Assembly (NCBI GenBank): GCA_024230695.1
Contig: JAAERC010000143.1
Span: 1-6,779 of the forward strand
DNA length: 6,779 nucleotides
DNA from: Candidatus Zixiibacteriota bacterium
GTDB taxonomy: Bacteria; Zixibacteria; MSB-5A5; GN15; PGXB01
Direction of reading: 5' to 3'
Made by a program: the position numbers and the translations under genes. Of the stretch, positions 6,667 through 6,779 are shown in pieces (the stretch's first letter is position 1; each line of letters begins with the position of its first letter). Under the pieces are notes generated by a model that worked only from the letters and a program-made list of their open reading frames with translations, was not told where the DNA came from and did no database searches.

Positions 6667-6779
6667 TCAGGCAGTAACCTTCTCAAGAAGATTTTTGCCC
6701 TTCAAATATTCTTTTGAAATATCCTGATTCAAATCAAGATTACATTCTTTTGGATCCACTCCGAGTGCTATGGCCATTA
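6667..6779 (-). CDS. C-terminal tail of a CCG-domain (HdrB/SdhE-like) subunit, 5' partial
   Basis: An open frame enters from the right edge and ends at TGA (6669-6667). At least 36 residues are visible, starting with MAIALGVDPKECNLDLN and ending in LEKVTA. The segment AIALGVDPKECNLD resembles the stretch LALGLxPxxLGLD that ends CCG-domain proteins such as heterodisulfide reductase HdrB and the SdhE subunit of type E succinate dehydrogenases, but the diagnostic cysteine clusters lie outside the window. The codon before the first ATG reads NTA, which is not a stop, and no ribosome site can be seen, so this is a tail rather than a small complete gene. Its position 38 bases before the Fe-S gene supports the reading. 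The partial gene itself is likely, and the family call is moderate because so little is visible. Confidence 0.6.
   Translation of the reverse strand, partial: MAIALGVDPKECNLDLNQDISKEYLKGKNLLEKVTA

Noticed and set aside
6667..6777. A complete 36-codon gene starting at ATG 6777
   Set aside because: No ribosome site is visible, the preceding codon is not a stop, and the sequence looks like the end of a larger CCG-domain protein, so a partial gene is the better reading.

Overview
The window is ordinary-looking bacterial chromosome of low GC content (about 40% by eye), with short intergenic gaps, Shine-Dalgarno starts and one tRNA gene. I see no mobile element, CRISPR array or phage gene. The taxon cannot be fixed from this sequence. 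A tRNA gene without an encoded CCA, a large TPR lipoprotein (which implies a Gram-negative-like envelope) and a succinate dehydrogenase/fumarate reductase tied to an HdrB-like protein would fit an uncultured anaerobic or microaerophilic lineage, such as a deltaproteobacterial or FCB-group relative. That placement is inference.

Left part (1-1500, plus strand): the C-terminal three quarters of a ROK-family sugar kinase or regulator (1-741, cut by the window edge), then an unrecognised six-helix membrane protein (814-1347), then a tRNA-Phe(GAA) (1406-1478) with its own well-formed promoter and a T-run directly behind it.

Middle (1501-4182): an EamA/DMT-family transporter on the minus strand (1501-2397) is divergent from a TPR-repeat lipoprotein on the plus strand (2640-4088). 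The 242-base gap between them holds a candidate promoter for each. The transporter promoter has a short perfect palindrome in its spacer, and the TPR gene has a start-stop ATG-TAA placed directly before its start codon. A 12-bp perfect hairpin at 4109-4139 separates the TPR gene from the convergent operon that follows.

Right part (4183-6779, minus strand): an operon read right to left. First comes the C-terminal tail of a protein that resembles the CCG-domain (HdrB/SdhE) family (6667-6779, cut by the edge). Next is an iron-sulfur subunit with one [2Fe-2S] and two [4Fe-4S] motifs (5882-6628), then a succinate dehydrogenase/fumarate reductase flavoprotein (4183-5853). The flavoprotein has all the dicarboxylate-site residues but lacks the histidine that binds FAD covalently in classical enzymes. 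Together these look like a non-classical (type E or thiol:fumarate-reductase-like) complex, in which electrons pass between the flavoprotein, the Fe-S subunit and an HdrB-like subunit rather than a cytochrome b anchor. The direction of the reaction in the cell cannot be read from the sequence.
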